Below, piece by piece: positions 9,938-20,645 of a DNA stretch of 64,000 nt. The DNA is from Paracoccaceae bacterium (GTDB lineage: Bacteria > Pseudomonadota > Alphaproteobacteria > Rhodobacterales > Rhodobacteraceae): contig JAIXZY010000012.1 of the NCBI GenBank assembly GCA_027489355.1, positions 62,001-126,000 on the forward strand. Direction: 5' to 3'. Below the pieces are notes generated by a model. It did no database searches. It saw only the letters and a list, made by a program, of their open reading frames with translations, and was not told the DNA's origin. Every line of letters begins with the position of its first letter. Position 1 is the stretch's first letter. Made by a program: the position numbers and the translations under genes.

Positions 9938-11335
9938 ATGGCTGCCCAAAGCTTCGACGTAATCGTGATCGGTGCCGGACCGGGGGGCTATGTCGCCGCC
10001 ATCCGCGCCAGCCACCTGGGCCTGAAGGTTGCCATCGTCGAACGCGAACACCTGGGCGGCATCTGCCTGAACTGGGGCTGCATCCCGACCAAGGCACTCC
10101 TCCGCTCGGCCGAGGTCTTCCACCTGATGCACCGCGCCAAGGAGTTCGGGCTGAAGGCCGATGGCATCGGCTATGACCTGCCCGCCGTCGTGGCGCGGTC
10201 GCGCGCGGTGGCCAAGCAGCTGTCGGGCGGCATCGGCCACCTGATGAAGAAGAACAAGGTCACCGTCTTCATGGGGACCGCGACACTGCCGAAGAAGGGC
10301 ACTGTGTCGGTGAAGACCGACAAGGGCACCGAGGAACTGACCGCCAAGTCGATCATCCTCGCCACCGGCGCCCGCGCCCGCGAGCTTCCGGGGCTGGAAG
10401 CCGACGGCGATCTGGTCTGGTCCTACAAGCACGCCCTTGTCGCCTCCCGGATGCCGAAAAAGCTCCTCGTCATCGGGTCGGGTGCCATCGGCATCGAATT
10501 CGCTTCCTTCTTCAACACCCTCGGTGCGGATACCACCGTCGTTGAAGTCATGGACCGCATCCTGCCGGTGGAAGACGCCGAAATCAGCGCCTTCGCCAAG
10601 AAGCAGTTCGTCAAGCAGGGCATGAAGATCCTGGAGAAGGCGGCGGTCAAGAAGCTGGACCGCAAGCCGGGGCAGGGCGTCACCGCCCATATCGAGCAGG
10701 ACGGCAAGATCACCACGCAGGACTTCGACACTGTCATCAGCGCCGTGGGCATCGTCGGGAACGTGGAGAACCTCGGCCTTGAAGCCTTGGGCGTGAAGAT
10801 CGACCGCACCCATGTCGTGACCGACGAATACTGCCGCACCGGCGTCGAGGGGCTGTACGCCATCGGCGACATCGCGGGCGCGCCCTGGCTTGCCCACAAG
10901 GCCAGCCATGAAGGCGTCATGGTCGCGGAACTCATCGCGGGCGGCCATCCGCATCCGATCAAGCCGAACTCCATCGCCGGCTGCACCTATTGCCACCCGC
11001 AAGTCGCCAGCGTCGGCCTGACCGAGCAGCAGGCCAAGGATGCGGGCTATCAGGTCAAGGTCGGCCGCTTCCCCTTCATCGGCAACGGCAAGGCCATCGC
11101 GCTTGGCGAACAGGAAGGCATGGTGAAAACCGTTTTCGACGCCAAGACCGGTGAGCTTCTCGGCGCCCACATGGTCGGTGCGGAAGTCACCGAGCTGATC
11201 CAGGGCTATGTCGTTGGCCGCACGCTGGAGACGACCGAGGAAGACCTGATGAACACCGTCTTCCCGCACCCGACCCTGTCGGAGATGATGCACGAAGCCG
11301 TGCTCGACGCCTACGGACGCGCGCTCCACATCTGA
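9938..11335 (+). CDS. lpdA: Dihydrolipoyl dehydrogenase (E3)
   Basis: A 465-residue FAD-dependent E3 subunit that reoxidises dihydrolipoamide in 2-oxo acid dehydrogenase complexes and/or the glycine cleavage system. Visible are the FAD Rossmann motif GAGPGGYVAA (12-21), the redox disulfide GGICLNWGCIPTKA (C43, C48), the NAD-binding GSGAIGIEFASFF and the C-terminal catalytic HPTLSEMMHE. A GGAGGAGGG ribosome site precedes the ATG. No E1 or E2 gene is beside it, so which complex it serves is open. The stop overlaps the next gene by one base (TGATG). Confidence 0.95.
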   Translation: MAAQSFDVIVIGAGPGGYVAAIRASHLGLKVAIVEREHLGGICLNWGCIPTKALLRSAEVFHLMHRAKEFGLKADGIGYDLPAVVARSRAVAKQLSGGIGHLMKKNKVTVFMGTATLPKKGTVSVKTDKGTEELTAKSIILATGARARELPGLEADGDLVWSYKHALVASRMPKKLLVIGSGAIGIEFASFFNTLGADTTVVEVMDRILPVEDAEISAFAKKQFVKQGMKILEKAAVKKLDRKPGQGVTAHIEQDGKITTQDFDTVISAVGIVGNVENLGLEALGVKIDRTHVVTDEYCRTGVEGLYAIGDIAGAPWLAHKASHEGVMVAELIAGGHPHPIKPNSIAGCTYCHPQVASVGLTEQQAKDAGYQVKVGRFPFIGNGKAIALGEQEGMVKTVFDAKTGELLGAHMVGAEVTELIQGYVVGRTLETTEEDLMNTVFPHPTLSEMMHEAVLDAYGRALHI

Positions 11336-11892
11336 TGCGGTCGCTGAACCGGGTCGTCATGCAAAAGGCCAGCCGGGACTGGATCACCAGTCTTGGCCCG
11401 GAAAAGCTGGACGTGCTGGAACTGTCGGGGAAATGGGGCGAGACCTTTCCCTTCCGCAGCTACCAGGCGCTGAACCGCTGGAAATTCGACCCCTGCAAGG
11501 GGCCAATGCTGGGCGAGGACGGCAAGGTCGCGCGCTTCGACCTGATCCTGGCCAACCAGGTCTGGGAACATCTCGACCGCCCCTATGCCGCCACCCGCAA
11601 CATCTACCGGATGCTGCGCAAGGGCGGCTGGTTCTGGGTCGCGGTTCCATTCTTCGCCCCGTTCCACGGTGCGCCCGTGGACTGCTCGCGCTGGACCGCG
11701 CGGGGTTTGAAGAACCTGCTGGTTGAAAGCGGGTTTCAGGAAGATCGCGTGCAGTCGTTCCAATGGGGCAACCGCCATGTCGCTCAGCGGAACCTTGAAC
11801 TCCCCTGGCCCCCCGCCCTGCGCGACGACGACGACCTGACCAACGACCCGGACTTTCCCGTGGTCAGCTGGGCGATGGCACAGAAGGACTGA
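11335..11892 (+). CDS. Methyltransferase-like protein with degenerate SAM motif
   Basis: A 185-residue protein resembling class I SAM-dependent methyltransferases: FDLILANQVWEHLDRP matches the motif II/III region and MLRKGGWFWVAVPFF the post-motif strand. Motif I, normally DxGxGxG, reads VLELSGKWGE, so cofactor binding may be lost or altered. A DCSRWTARGLKNLLVESGF helix follows, as in sugar or nucleotide-linked methyltransferases. It starts on the last base of the lpdA stop and is thus coupled to it. Substrate unknown. Confidence 0.75.
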   Translation: MRSLNRVVMQKASRDWITSLGPEKLDVLELSGKWGETFPFRSYQALNRWKFDPCKGPMLGEDGKVARFDLILANQVWEHLDRPYAATRNIYRMLRKGGWFWVAVPFFAPFHGAPVDCSRWTARGLKNLLVESGFQEDRVQSFQWGNRHVAQRNLELPWPPALRDDDDLTNDPDFPVVSWAMAQKD

Positions 11893-12063
11893 TCTCGGGC
11901 GGGTCGGTCAGCGGGACGCCGGCACGGGGCACCTTGCGAGACCTTGGAACTTCTGCCCTCCTCCCCGGCAAGGAGCGACGTCGTCGAAATGTGCGGTTCT
12001 CCAGAAGTTAAGGTTTCCCTAATGTTCGCGATCAAGGCGTTGAAAACTATGGGATACCTGCGT

Positions 12064-12079
12064 TTGTCCACCGTGGACA
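12064..12079. promoter_or_regulatory. Palindromic element TTGTCCACCGTGGACA, copy 1
   Basis: TGTCCAC and GTGGACA form a perfect inverted repeat around one C. It lies about 43 bases before the ATG of the MFS gene, where a repressor could act. The identical 16 bases recur at 38584-38599. The cognate factor is not known to me. Confidence 0.6.
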
Positions 12080-12121
12080 CCCCTCTGGCGTCCCGCCCCT
12101 GAACCCGCTACCAATGCGCCC

Positions 12122-13279
12122 ATGCGCCCGTTTCCCCCCATGCTGCTCGTTCTCCTCCTCTGGGCCGCCGGCCTCGGCGCCGCTGCCCAGTTCGGGAAGA
12201 TCTCGATCCTGTTCGAGACCCTCCGCGCCACCTACGGCGGGCAGGGCGAGGTCGCCCTCGGCCTCGTCGTCTCGATCGTCGGCATGGTCGGCCTGATCTT
12301 CGGCACCACCGCCGGATTGCTGGTGGCCCGCATCGGCCCCCGCCGCGCCATCGTGGCGGCGCTCGCTGCCGGGGCCGCGATGTCCGCCCTCCAGTCCCTG
12401 ATGCCCGCCTACCCCCTGATGCTCGCCTCCCGCATCATCGAGGGCGCCTCCCACCTTGCCATCGTCGTCGTCGGCCCGACGATGATTGCGGCGCTGGCCC
12501 CCGAACATCGTCGTCCCCTCGCCATGACCCTCTGGTCCAGCTTCTTCGGCGTGACCTACACAATCCTCGCCCTGATCGGCCCGCTGCTGACCCCGACGAC
12601 CCTCTTCCTCGGCCACGCCGCCTACATGGCGACCCTTGCGGCCATCCTCGCCCTGACCCTGCCACCTGACCCGCGAGGAACCCACGCCCCGCTGACGAAC
12701 ATCCTCGCCCAGCACGCCGCCATCTACCTCTCCCCCCGCCTCGCCGCCCCGGCGATGGGGTTCTGCTGCTACACCTTCCTCTATGTGGCCATCCTGACCC
12801 TTCTCCCGCCCGAGACGCCCGAGACCCACCGCGCCCTCATCGCCGCGGGCATGCCCCTCGTATCGATCGCCGTGTCGCTGACCCTGGGCGTGCGACTGCT
12901 GGGAAGGATGTCCGCCGTCCGACTGGTGCAGGTTGGCTATCTGGTGGCAATCCCCGGCTTCCTGATCCTCTGGGCGTTCTGGGGGCAGGGTGCCGGGATG
13001 GTGGCAGGCGGCTTCCTCCTCTCCGGCGCCCTCGGCATCGTCCAGGGCGCAAGCTTCGCCTCGATCCCCGAGCTCAACGATACCCCCGAGGACCGCGCCC
13101 GGGCCGCCGGAGCAATAGCGCAGCTCGGGAACCTGGGGACGACGACCGGCACTCCGGTCCTCGCCGCCCTGCTGGCCAGCGCGGGACCGTCAGGACTGGC
13201 CTTGGCCGCAGTGGTCCTTTGCGGGGCGGGCATCGCCGTCCACGCCTTGCAGAAGACCCGCAGGGGGCGACTGGCCTAG
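12122..13279 (+). CDS. MFS transporter
   Basis: A 385-residue major facilitator with about 12 predicted membrane segments and little cytoplasmic extension. The family loop is visible in modified form (GLLVARIGPRRAIVAAL), and the fourth segment region carries ASRIIEGASHLAIVVVGP, typical of the CynX/NarK-like drug or anion branch. The palindromic TTGTCCACCGTGGACA element lies just upstream. The gene's TAG stop lies inside a CTAG palindrome that is also the stop of the convergent rhodanese gene. Substrate cannot be assigned. Confidence 0.85.
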   Translation: MRPFPPMLLVLLLWAAGLGAAAQFGKISILFETLRATYGGQGEVALGLVVSIVGMVGLIFGTTAGLLVARIGPRRAIVAALAAGAAMSALQSLMPAYPLMLASRIIEGASHLAIVVVGPTMIAALAPEHRRPLAMTLWSSFFGVTYTILALIGPLLTPTTLFLGHAAYMATLAAILALTLPPDPRGTHAPLTNILAQHAAIYLSPRLAAPAMGFCCYTFLYVAILTLLPPETPETHRALIAAGMPLVSIAVSLTLGVRLLGRMSAVRLVQVGYLVAIPGFLILWAFWGQGAGMVAGGFLLSGALGIVQGASFASIPELNDTPEDRARAAGAIAQLGNLGTTTGTPVLAALLASAGPSGLALAAVVLCGAGIAVHALQKTRRGRLA

Positions 13280-13620
13280 TAGGCGACGACCGCGCCGCCT
13301 CCGGCCACCCAGTCGCGCAGCCCGCCAAGGTTGACGACGGGACCATAGCCCATCCGCGTCAGCGCGTCCGCAGCCATCCCCGACCGTCCGCCCGCGGCAC
13401 AGTAGACCGCCACCGGCAGGCCCTGCGGCAGTTCGCAGCCCGGTTGGCGCGGGTCGCATTTCACCGGCACCAGCGACAAGGGGATCAGCTTCGCCCCCTG
13501 CGCGACCCCGGACGCCCTGGCCTCGGCCACCTCGCGGACGTCGAGCAGCAGCATCCTGCCCTGGGCGACTTGCTCGGCCACCTCGGCCACGGTCGGGGCA
13601 GGGTTGAAAGCCGAAGACAT
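13276..13620 (-). CDS. Rhodanese-like domain protein
   Basis: A 114-residue single-domain rhodanese (sulfurtransferase fold). The active-site loop VAVYCAAGGRSGMAAD contains the catalytic cysteine followed by a six-residue loop ending in Arg-Ser-Gly, as in active thiosulfate or persulfide sulfurtransferases. The N-terminal MLLLDVREVAEARASG strand-helix is the usual CH2A-like signature. The protein is cytoplasmic and its sulfur donor is unknown. It reads divergently from uvrA, and its stop overlaps that of the convergent MFS gene by 4 bases. Confidence 0.9.
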   Translation of the reverse strand: MSSAFNPAPTVAEVAEQVAQGRMLLLDVREVAEARASGVAQGAKLIPLSLVPVKCDPRQPGCELPQGLPVAVYCAAGGRSGMAADALTRMGYGPVVNLGGLRDWVAGGGAVVAY

Positions 13621-13696
13621 GGAAAACCTCTCTGCTGGGGTTTCACCTATATAGATTGGAAGGTGAGAAAGTAAAGCGGCATCTTTCCATCCGTGC

Positions 13697-13711
13697 GTTC
13701 ATGCTCCGTTC
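13697..13711 (+). promoter_or_regulatory. LexA (SOS) box of uvrA
   Basis: GTTC-ATGCTCC-GTTC, a perfect match to the alphaproteobacterial direct-repeat LexA operator GTTC-N7-GTTC, 66 bases before the uvrA ATG. A second box in the opposite orientation lies before recA, strengthening the call. Confidence 0.85.
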
Positions 13712-13777
13712 ACATTTTCGGGTTGGAGACTCGACGAAGATGACCTATCTCTAGCGCTTGCTCATCCGGGGTAGATC

Positions 13778-16638
<2,861 letters not shown>

Positions 16639-16642
<4 letters not shown>

Positions 16643-16666
16643 GGTGGGCGATACCGCCCACCCTAC
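16639..16666. repeat. GTAGGGTGGGC palindromic repeat, copy 1
   Basis: GTAGGGTGGGCG and its exact reverse complement flank ATAC (12-base arms). The second to fourth bases are the uvrA TAG stop. Related copies are at 19143-19172 and 45656-45683. As RNA this is a strong hairpin and probably marks the uvrA 3' end. Confidence 0.9.
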
Positions 16667-16675
16667 GCCCGCACC

Positions 16676-17035
16676 CTAGTTCAGCACGTTTTCCAGGATC
16701 CGGATCGGCTCGATCACGACCAGGTTGCTTTCCTTGACCCGGACGATCTGGTTGTCGATCACGACGTAGACGCTGTCGTCCTCGATCGGGACAAGGGAAA
16801 GCTCTTCCCATTCCGCCTCGGGGATCAGAACATAGTCGCCGCGAAGGCGGTCGCCCTCGACATAGACATAGTCCGGGGTCCAGGACTTGCCGACCTGTCC
16901 GGGCGGAACGCAGGCGGGGTCCTTCTTTGCCAGGCCCGGTGGGCAGGCCTTGACGACAGTGTCGGCCAGCACCGGCGCGCCGGTCAAGGAAAATGCCGCG
17001 ACGGTGGCGGCGAGGATTGTCTGGAAACGGGGCAT
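16676..17035 (-). CDS. Small periplasmic protein, RcnB-like
   Basis: A 119-residue protein with a clear signal peptide (residues 1-24, cleavage near VLADT). The mature part has two cysteines (ACPPGLAKKDPACVPPG) and a C-terminal segment (YVYVEGDRLRGDYVLIPE...VYVVIDNQIVRVKE) resembling the RcnB/DUF1236-type fold of secreted proteins. It has no relation to excision repair, although neighbours of uvrA like this are easily mislabelled 'excinuclease subunit A'. The gene downstream of it in the same direction, separated by 87 bases on the upstream side, encodes a similar protein. Function unknown. Confidence 0.75.
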   Translation of the reverse strand: MPRFQTILAATVAAFSLTGAPVLADTVVKACPPGLAKKDPACVPPGQVGKSWTPDYVYVEGDRLRGDYVLIPEAEWEELSLVPIEDDSVYVVIDNQIVRVKESNLVVIEPIRILENVLN

Positions 17036-17122
17036 CTGGGCCTCCTCTCTTTCTGCTCAGCTACGTCCGAAAAACCCCCTGCGGCGGAAGGCGGTTCCGG
17101 GAAAGCCCACCCTCGGCGGGTT

Positions 17123-17467
17123 TCAGCGCAGATGCGCGGTGCGGCGGCTGCGGATCACTTCCAGCACTTCACCCGACCCGTTCTGCACCCGGTAGACCAC
17201 GCCCGACAGCGCATAGTAGCGCCAGGTGCCGTCCGACGGCGCCAGGCCGTAGCGGACGGGGTCCATCACGAATGAGCGGTTCTCGAAAGGAAAGCGGTCG
17301 CCCACGCGGTAGGGTGTGACGGTCGGCTTGACCTTCAGCACCTTCCGGGCGGGCGCTGGATCGTCCAGTGGTCGCTCGCAGACCGAGGGGATGATCGACC
17401 CGCATTCGGCTGAGACGGCCGGCAGGGCGGGGACGACAAGAAGCAGGGAAAGGATCAGGGCTCGCAT
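17123..17467 (-). CDS. Small periplasmic protein, RcnB family-like
   Basis: A 114-residue protein with a signal peptide (1-20, cleavage after AVSA) and two cysteines just after it (CGSIIPSVC). The C-terminal half, YRVGDRFP...VMDPVRYGLAPSDGTWRYY...VYRV...GEVLEVI, matches the RcnB-like pattern of a Tyr-Gly-Leu core followed by a strand-rich tail. RcnB in E. coli influences Ni/Co export, but most family members are uncharacterised. Probably a paralogue of the next gene on the strand and in the same operon. Function unknown. Confidence 0.75.
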   Translation of the reverse strand: MRALILSLLLVVPALPAVSAECGSIIPSVCERPLDDPAPARKVLKVKPTVTPYRVGDRFPFENRSFVMDPVRYGLAPSDGTWRYYALSGVVYRVQNGSGEVLEVIRSRRTAHLR

Positions 17468-17545
17468 GTGTGCCTCGCCAGCGGAGTGGCGAGGGAACGC
17501 GAGGAGATCAGGCGCGGTTCCCGGTGGAAACCGCGCCCGAAAGGA

Positions 17546-19045
17546 TTAGTCCAGCGCCTTGAAGTTCAGGCTCGCGCCTTCCTTGATGCCCGAGAACCAG
17601 CGCGCGGTGACGGTCTTGGTCTTGGTGTAGAAGCGGAAGGCGTCCGGGCCGTACTGGTTCAGGTCGCCGAAGGCCGACTTCTTCCAGCCGCCGAACGAGA
17701 AGTACGAGAGCGGCACGGGGATCGGGAAGTTGATGCCGACCATGCCCACGTTGACGCGGCTTGCGAAGTCGCGCGCGGTGTCGCCGTCGGCGGTGAAAAT
17801 CGCGGTCCCGTTGCCGTATTCGTTGTCCATCACCAGCTTCAGCGCCTGATCATAGGACCCCGCGCGGACGGTGGAGAGGACCGGCCCGAAGATCTCCTGC
17901 TTGTAGATCTCCATGTCCGGGGTGACGTGGTCGAAGAGCGAGGGGCCGACGAAGAAGCCGTTCTCATAACCCTGCAGCTTGAAGCCGCGACCGTCGACGA
18001 CCAGCTTCGCGCCCTGTTCGACGCCAGAGTTGATCAGGCCCAGGATGCGGTCCTTCGACTGCTTGGTGATGACGGGGCCGAAATCGATATCGTTGCCAGC
18101 GGTATAGGGGCCGACCTTCAGCTTCTCGATCCGGGGGACAAGGCGTTCGATCAGAGCATCCGCCGTCTTGTCGCCCACCGGGACGGCCACCGAAATCGCC
18201 ATGCAGCGTTCGCCCGCCGCGCCGTAGCCCGCGCCCACCAGCGCGTCCGCGGCCTTGTCGAGGTCGGCGTCCGGCATGATAATCATATGGTTCTTCGCGC
18301 CACCGAAGCACTGCGCGCGCTTCCCGTTCGAGGCCGCGCGGCCATAGATGTACTGCGCGATGGGGGTGGAGCCCACGAAGCCCACGCCCTGGATGACCGG
18401 GTGGTCAAGGATGCCGTCCACCACGTCCTTGTCCCCGTTCACAACCTGCAGCACGCCATCCGGTAGGCCCGCCTGTTGCAGCAGTTCCGCGAGGAACAGC
18501 GAGGTCGAGGGCACCCGCTCCGACGGCTTCAGGATCATCGCGTTGCCCGAGGAGAGCGCGGGGCCGATCTTCCACAGCGGGATCATCGCCGGGAAGTTGA
18601 ACGGGGTGATTCCGGCAACGACGCCAAGGGGTTGACGGATGGCGTAAAGGTCGATCCCGGGGCCGGCACTGTCCATCGCCTCGCCCTTCAGCATGGCGGG
18701 TGCGCCCATGCAGACCTCGATCACCTCAAGGCCGCGCTGCACGTCGCCCTTGGCGTCGGGAATGGTCTTGCCGTGTTCACGGGCGACCATCTCGGCGAGC
18801 TTGTCCATGTTCTGGTTGATGAGAGCGCCGAAGGCCATCATCACGCGGGCCCGGCTTTGCGGGTTGGTGGCGGCCCAGCCGACCTGGGCCTTCGCGGCCT
18901 CCTCGATCGCGTGGTCCAGCTCGGCGGGCGTCGCCAGCGCGACGCGCGCCTGCACTTCACCGGTGGCGGGGTTCATGACATCGGCGAAGCGGCCCGAGGT
19001 GCCCTTCACCATCTTGCCGTTGATCCAGTGTCCGATCTCTTGCAT
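17546..19045 (-). CDS. mmsA: CoA-acylating methylmalonate-semialdehyde dehydrogenase
   Basis: A 499-residue NAD-dependent aldehyde dehydrogenase that converts methylmalonate or malonate semialdehyde to propionyl- or acetyl-CoA in valine, myo-inositol and beta-alanine breakdown. The catalytic cysteine lies in GAAGERCMAIS, and the family hallmarks PFNFPAMIPLWKIGPAL and FGGAKNHMIIMPDADLD are present. The start is the ATG of MQEIGHWINGKMVKG, with AAGGAGG placed ideally before it; the frame stays open for 350 codons upstream but that part is not coding. A LysR regulator is encoded divergently and is the probable controller. Confidence 0.95.
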   Translation of the reverse strand: MQEIGHWINGKMVKGTSGRFADVMNPATGEVQARVALATPAELDHAIEEAAKAQVGWAATNPQSRARVMMAFGALINQNMDKLAEMVAREHGKTIPDAKGDVQRGLEVIEVCMGAPAMLKGEAMDSAGPGIDLYAIRQPLGVVAGITPFNFPAMIPLWKIGPALSSGNAMILKPSERVPSTSLFLAELLQQAGLPDGVLQVVNGDKDVVDGILDHPVIQGVGFVGSTPIAQYIYGRAASNGKRAQCFGGAKNHMIIMPDADLDKAADALVGAGYGAAGERCMAISVAVPVGDKTADALIERLVPRIEKLKVGPYTAGNDIDFGPVITKQSKDRILGLINSGVEQGAKLVVDGRGFKLQGYENGFFVGPSLFDHVTPDMEIYKQEIFGPVLSTVRAGSYDQALKLVMDNEYGNGTAIFTADGDTARDFASRVNVGMVGINFPIPVPLSYFSFGGWKKSAFGDLNQYGPDAFRFYTKTKTVTARWFSGIKEGASLNFKALD

Positions 19046-19116
19046 GGAATCCTCCTTGTGCTTGGCCAGCCTTCTACCCCTGCACAAACGCCAGACAAAG
19101 CGGCAATCCGTCAAAA

Positions 19117-19133
19117 GCGTTTTGCAGTTTTGC
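19117..19133. promoter_or_regulatory. Possible LysR operator between mmsA and lysR
   Basis: Direct repeats GTTTTGCA and GTTTTGCG, preceded by a CAAAA-GCG-TTTTG inverted repeat at 19112-19124, lie in the divergent mmsA/LysR interval. This is the expected place for a LysR-type site, but there is no independent evidence of binding. Confidence 0.3.
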
Positions 19134-19142
19134 GGGACACTA

Positions 19143-19172
19143 CGTAGGGTGGGCAATATTGCCCACCCTACG
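19143..19172. repeat. GTAGGGTGGGC palindromic repeat, copy 2
   Basis: A perfect 30-base palindrome with 15-base arms (arm starts CGTAGGGTGGGC, centre CAATATTG). It ends 11 bases before the LysR ATG, replacing any recognisable ribosome site, so it could hinder translation initiation of that gene as an RNA hairpin. Confidence 0.92.
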
Positions 19173-19183
19173 AGGCGACCGGG

Positions 19184-20083
19184 ATGGATTGGGACGACCT
19201 GCGCATCTTCCTGGCCGTGGCGCGGACGGAAAGCCTGTCGGCGGCGGGCAAGCGATTGAAGATCGACCCGGCCACCGTGGGCCGCCGTATCGCCCGTCTG
19301 GAAGAGGCAACCAGGGCCCGGCTGTTCACCAAGTCGCCGCAAGGCTATGCCCTGACCGAAGAGGGTGCGCGGCTGATCCCGCATGCCGAGCAGGCCGAAC
19401 GTGCCGCTTTGGGCGCGGAGGAAAGCCTTTCCGGCCCCGGTGGCCTGACCGGCCTGATCCGCCTTGGCGCGCCGGACGGTTGCGCGAACTACCTGCTGCC
19501 GCAGGTCCTCTCCCGCATCTGCGACGCCAATCCCGGCCTCGAAGTCCAGATCGTGGCGCTGCCCCGCGTCTTCAACCTGTCGAAACGCGAGGCCGACATG
19601 GCCATCGCCGTCTCCCGCCCCGACGCCGGGCGCCTGACGGTGCAGAAACTGACCGACTACCGTCTGCACCTCGCGGCCAGTCGCGACTACCTGGAGAAGG
19701 CCCCGCCCATCCGCGCGCCCCAGGACCTGAAGGCGCACCGGATCGTGGGCTATATCCCGGACATGATCTTCGACAAGGAGCTCGACTACCTGGCCGAGAT
19801 CGGCATCGGGCCCGCGACGCTGACCTCCAACTCGGTCTCGGTTCAGCTGAACTGGCTGCGCACCGGGGCAGGGGTCGGCGTCGTGCACGACTTCGCGCTT
19901 CCCGCCGCGCCTGGGCTGACCCGCATCCTGACCGACCACATCTCCCTTGTCCGCAGCTTCTGGCTGATCCGCCACGAAAGCGATACGCGGCTTGATCGCC
20001 TCAACCGCTTTGCCGACCAGCTGACGCGCGAGGCACGGGCCGAGATGGGCCGGCTTGACGCTCTGGTTGAATCGCGCGCTTGA
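19184..20083 (+). CDS. LysR-type transcriptional regulator (probable mmsA regulator)
   Basis: A 299-residue LysR-family regulator. The N-terminal winged helix-turn-helix is plain (MDWDDLRIFLAVARTESLSAAGKRL, RRIARLEEATRARLF; quoted in parts), followed by a coiled linker and a periplasmic-binding-protein-like effector domain from about residue 92. It is transcribed away from mmsA, the classic arrangement for a LysR and its target. A 30-base palindrome sits directly before the ATG and no good ribosome site is visible. Effector unknown; semialdehyde or an acyl-CoA is a guess. Confidence 0.9.
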   Translation: MDWDDLRIFLAVARTESLSAAGKRLKIDPATVGRRIARLEEATRARLFTKSPQGYALTEEGARLIPHAEQAERAALGAEESLSGPGGLTGLIRLGAPDGCANYLLPQVLSRICDANPGLEVQIVALPRVFNLSKREADMAIAVSRPDAGRLTVQKLTDYRLHLAASRDYLEKAPPIRAPQDLKAHRIVGYIPDMIFDKELDYLAEIGIGPATLTSNSVSVQLNWLRTGAGVGVVHDFALPAAPGLTRILTDHISLVRSFWLIRHESDTRLDRLNRFADQLTREARAEMGRLDALVESRA

Positions 20084-20138
20084 CAGAATCCCCTTGTCCA
20101 ACGGACCCTTGGCTTCCGGTCAGAGGAGGGGCCGTCCC

Positions 20139-20573
20139 ATGCTCGTACAGCAGATCCTCGCTTCGAAAGGCGATCTTGGCGTCATCACCGTAGCCCCCGG
20201 CACGACGGTCCAGAAGGTTGCCGAGCTTCTGTCGTCGAAGCGCATCGGGGCCGTGATCGTCTCGTCCGACGGCAAGTCGGCGCGCGGCATCGTCTCGGAA
20301 CGCGACATCGTGCGCGAGCTGGGGCGTCGGGGTGCGGCCTGCCTCTCCGAGCCGGTGGAAAGCCTGATGACCGCGAAGATCGTGCATTGCACCCGGACCG
20401 AAGGCACCGACGCGGTGCTGGGCCGGATGACCGACGGCCGTTTCCGGCACATGCCGGTGATCGAGGATGGCGAGATGGTGGGCCTGATTTCGATCGGCGA
20501 CGTGGTCAAGGCCCGGCTGATGGAACTGGCGGCGGAAAAGGATGCGCTGGAAGGCATGATCAAGGGCTTCTAG
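20139..20573 (+). CDS. CBS domain-containing protein
   Basis: A 144-residue protein made of a single pair of CBS domains (Bateman module). The first covers about residues 8-65 (TVQKVAELLSSKRIGAVIV...GIVSERDIVRELGRRG), the second about 75-130 (VLGRMTDGRFRHMPVIEDGEMVGLISIGDVVKARL). Such stand-alone modules bind adenosine nucleotides, often AMP or NAD, and act as energy sensors. The start is the ATG after AGAGGAGGGG; an earlier in-frame ATG lacks a ribosome site. It is followed 72 bases later by coaD. Confidence 0.9.
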   Translation: MLVQQILASKGDLGVITVAPGTTVQKVAELLSSKRIGAVIVSSDGKSARGIVSERDIVRELGRRGAACLSEPVESLMTAKIVHCTRTEGTDAVLGRMTDGRFRHMPVIEDGEMVGLISIGDVVKARLMELAAEKDALEGMIKGF

Positions 20574-20645
20574 GGCGGAATTGCGCTTGCGCCTGCGCGC
20601 GCAATATTGTTGCGTGCGCGGGCAACGGCCAGCCAAGGGGGAGCC

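Noticed and set aside
12008-12022. CtrA-like site TTAA-N7-CTAA upstream of the MFS gene
   Set aside because: One mismatch to the TTAA-N7-TTAA consensus and no cell-cycle gene next to it; such matches are common by chance.
16676-17035. Labelling the gene after uvrA as an excinuclease subunit
   Set aside because: It is a 119-residue exported protein with a signal peptide and no ATPase or DNA-binding motif.
20585-20625. GC-rich hairpin between the CBS gene and coaD
   Set aside because: The arms are imperfect GCGC repeats expected by chance at this GC content, without a T-run.
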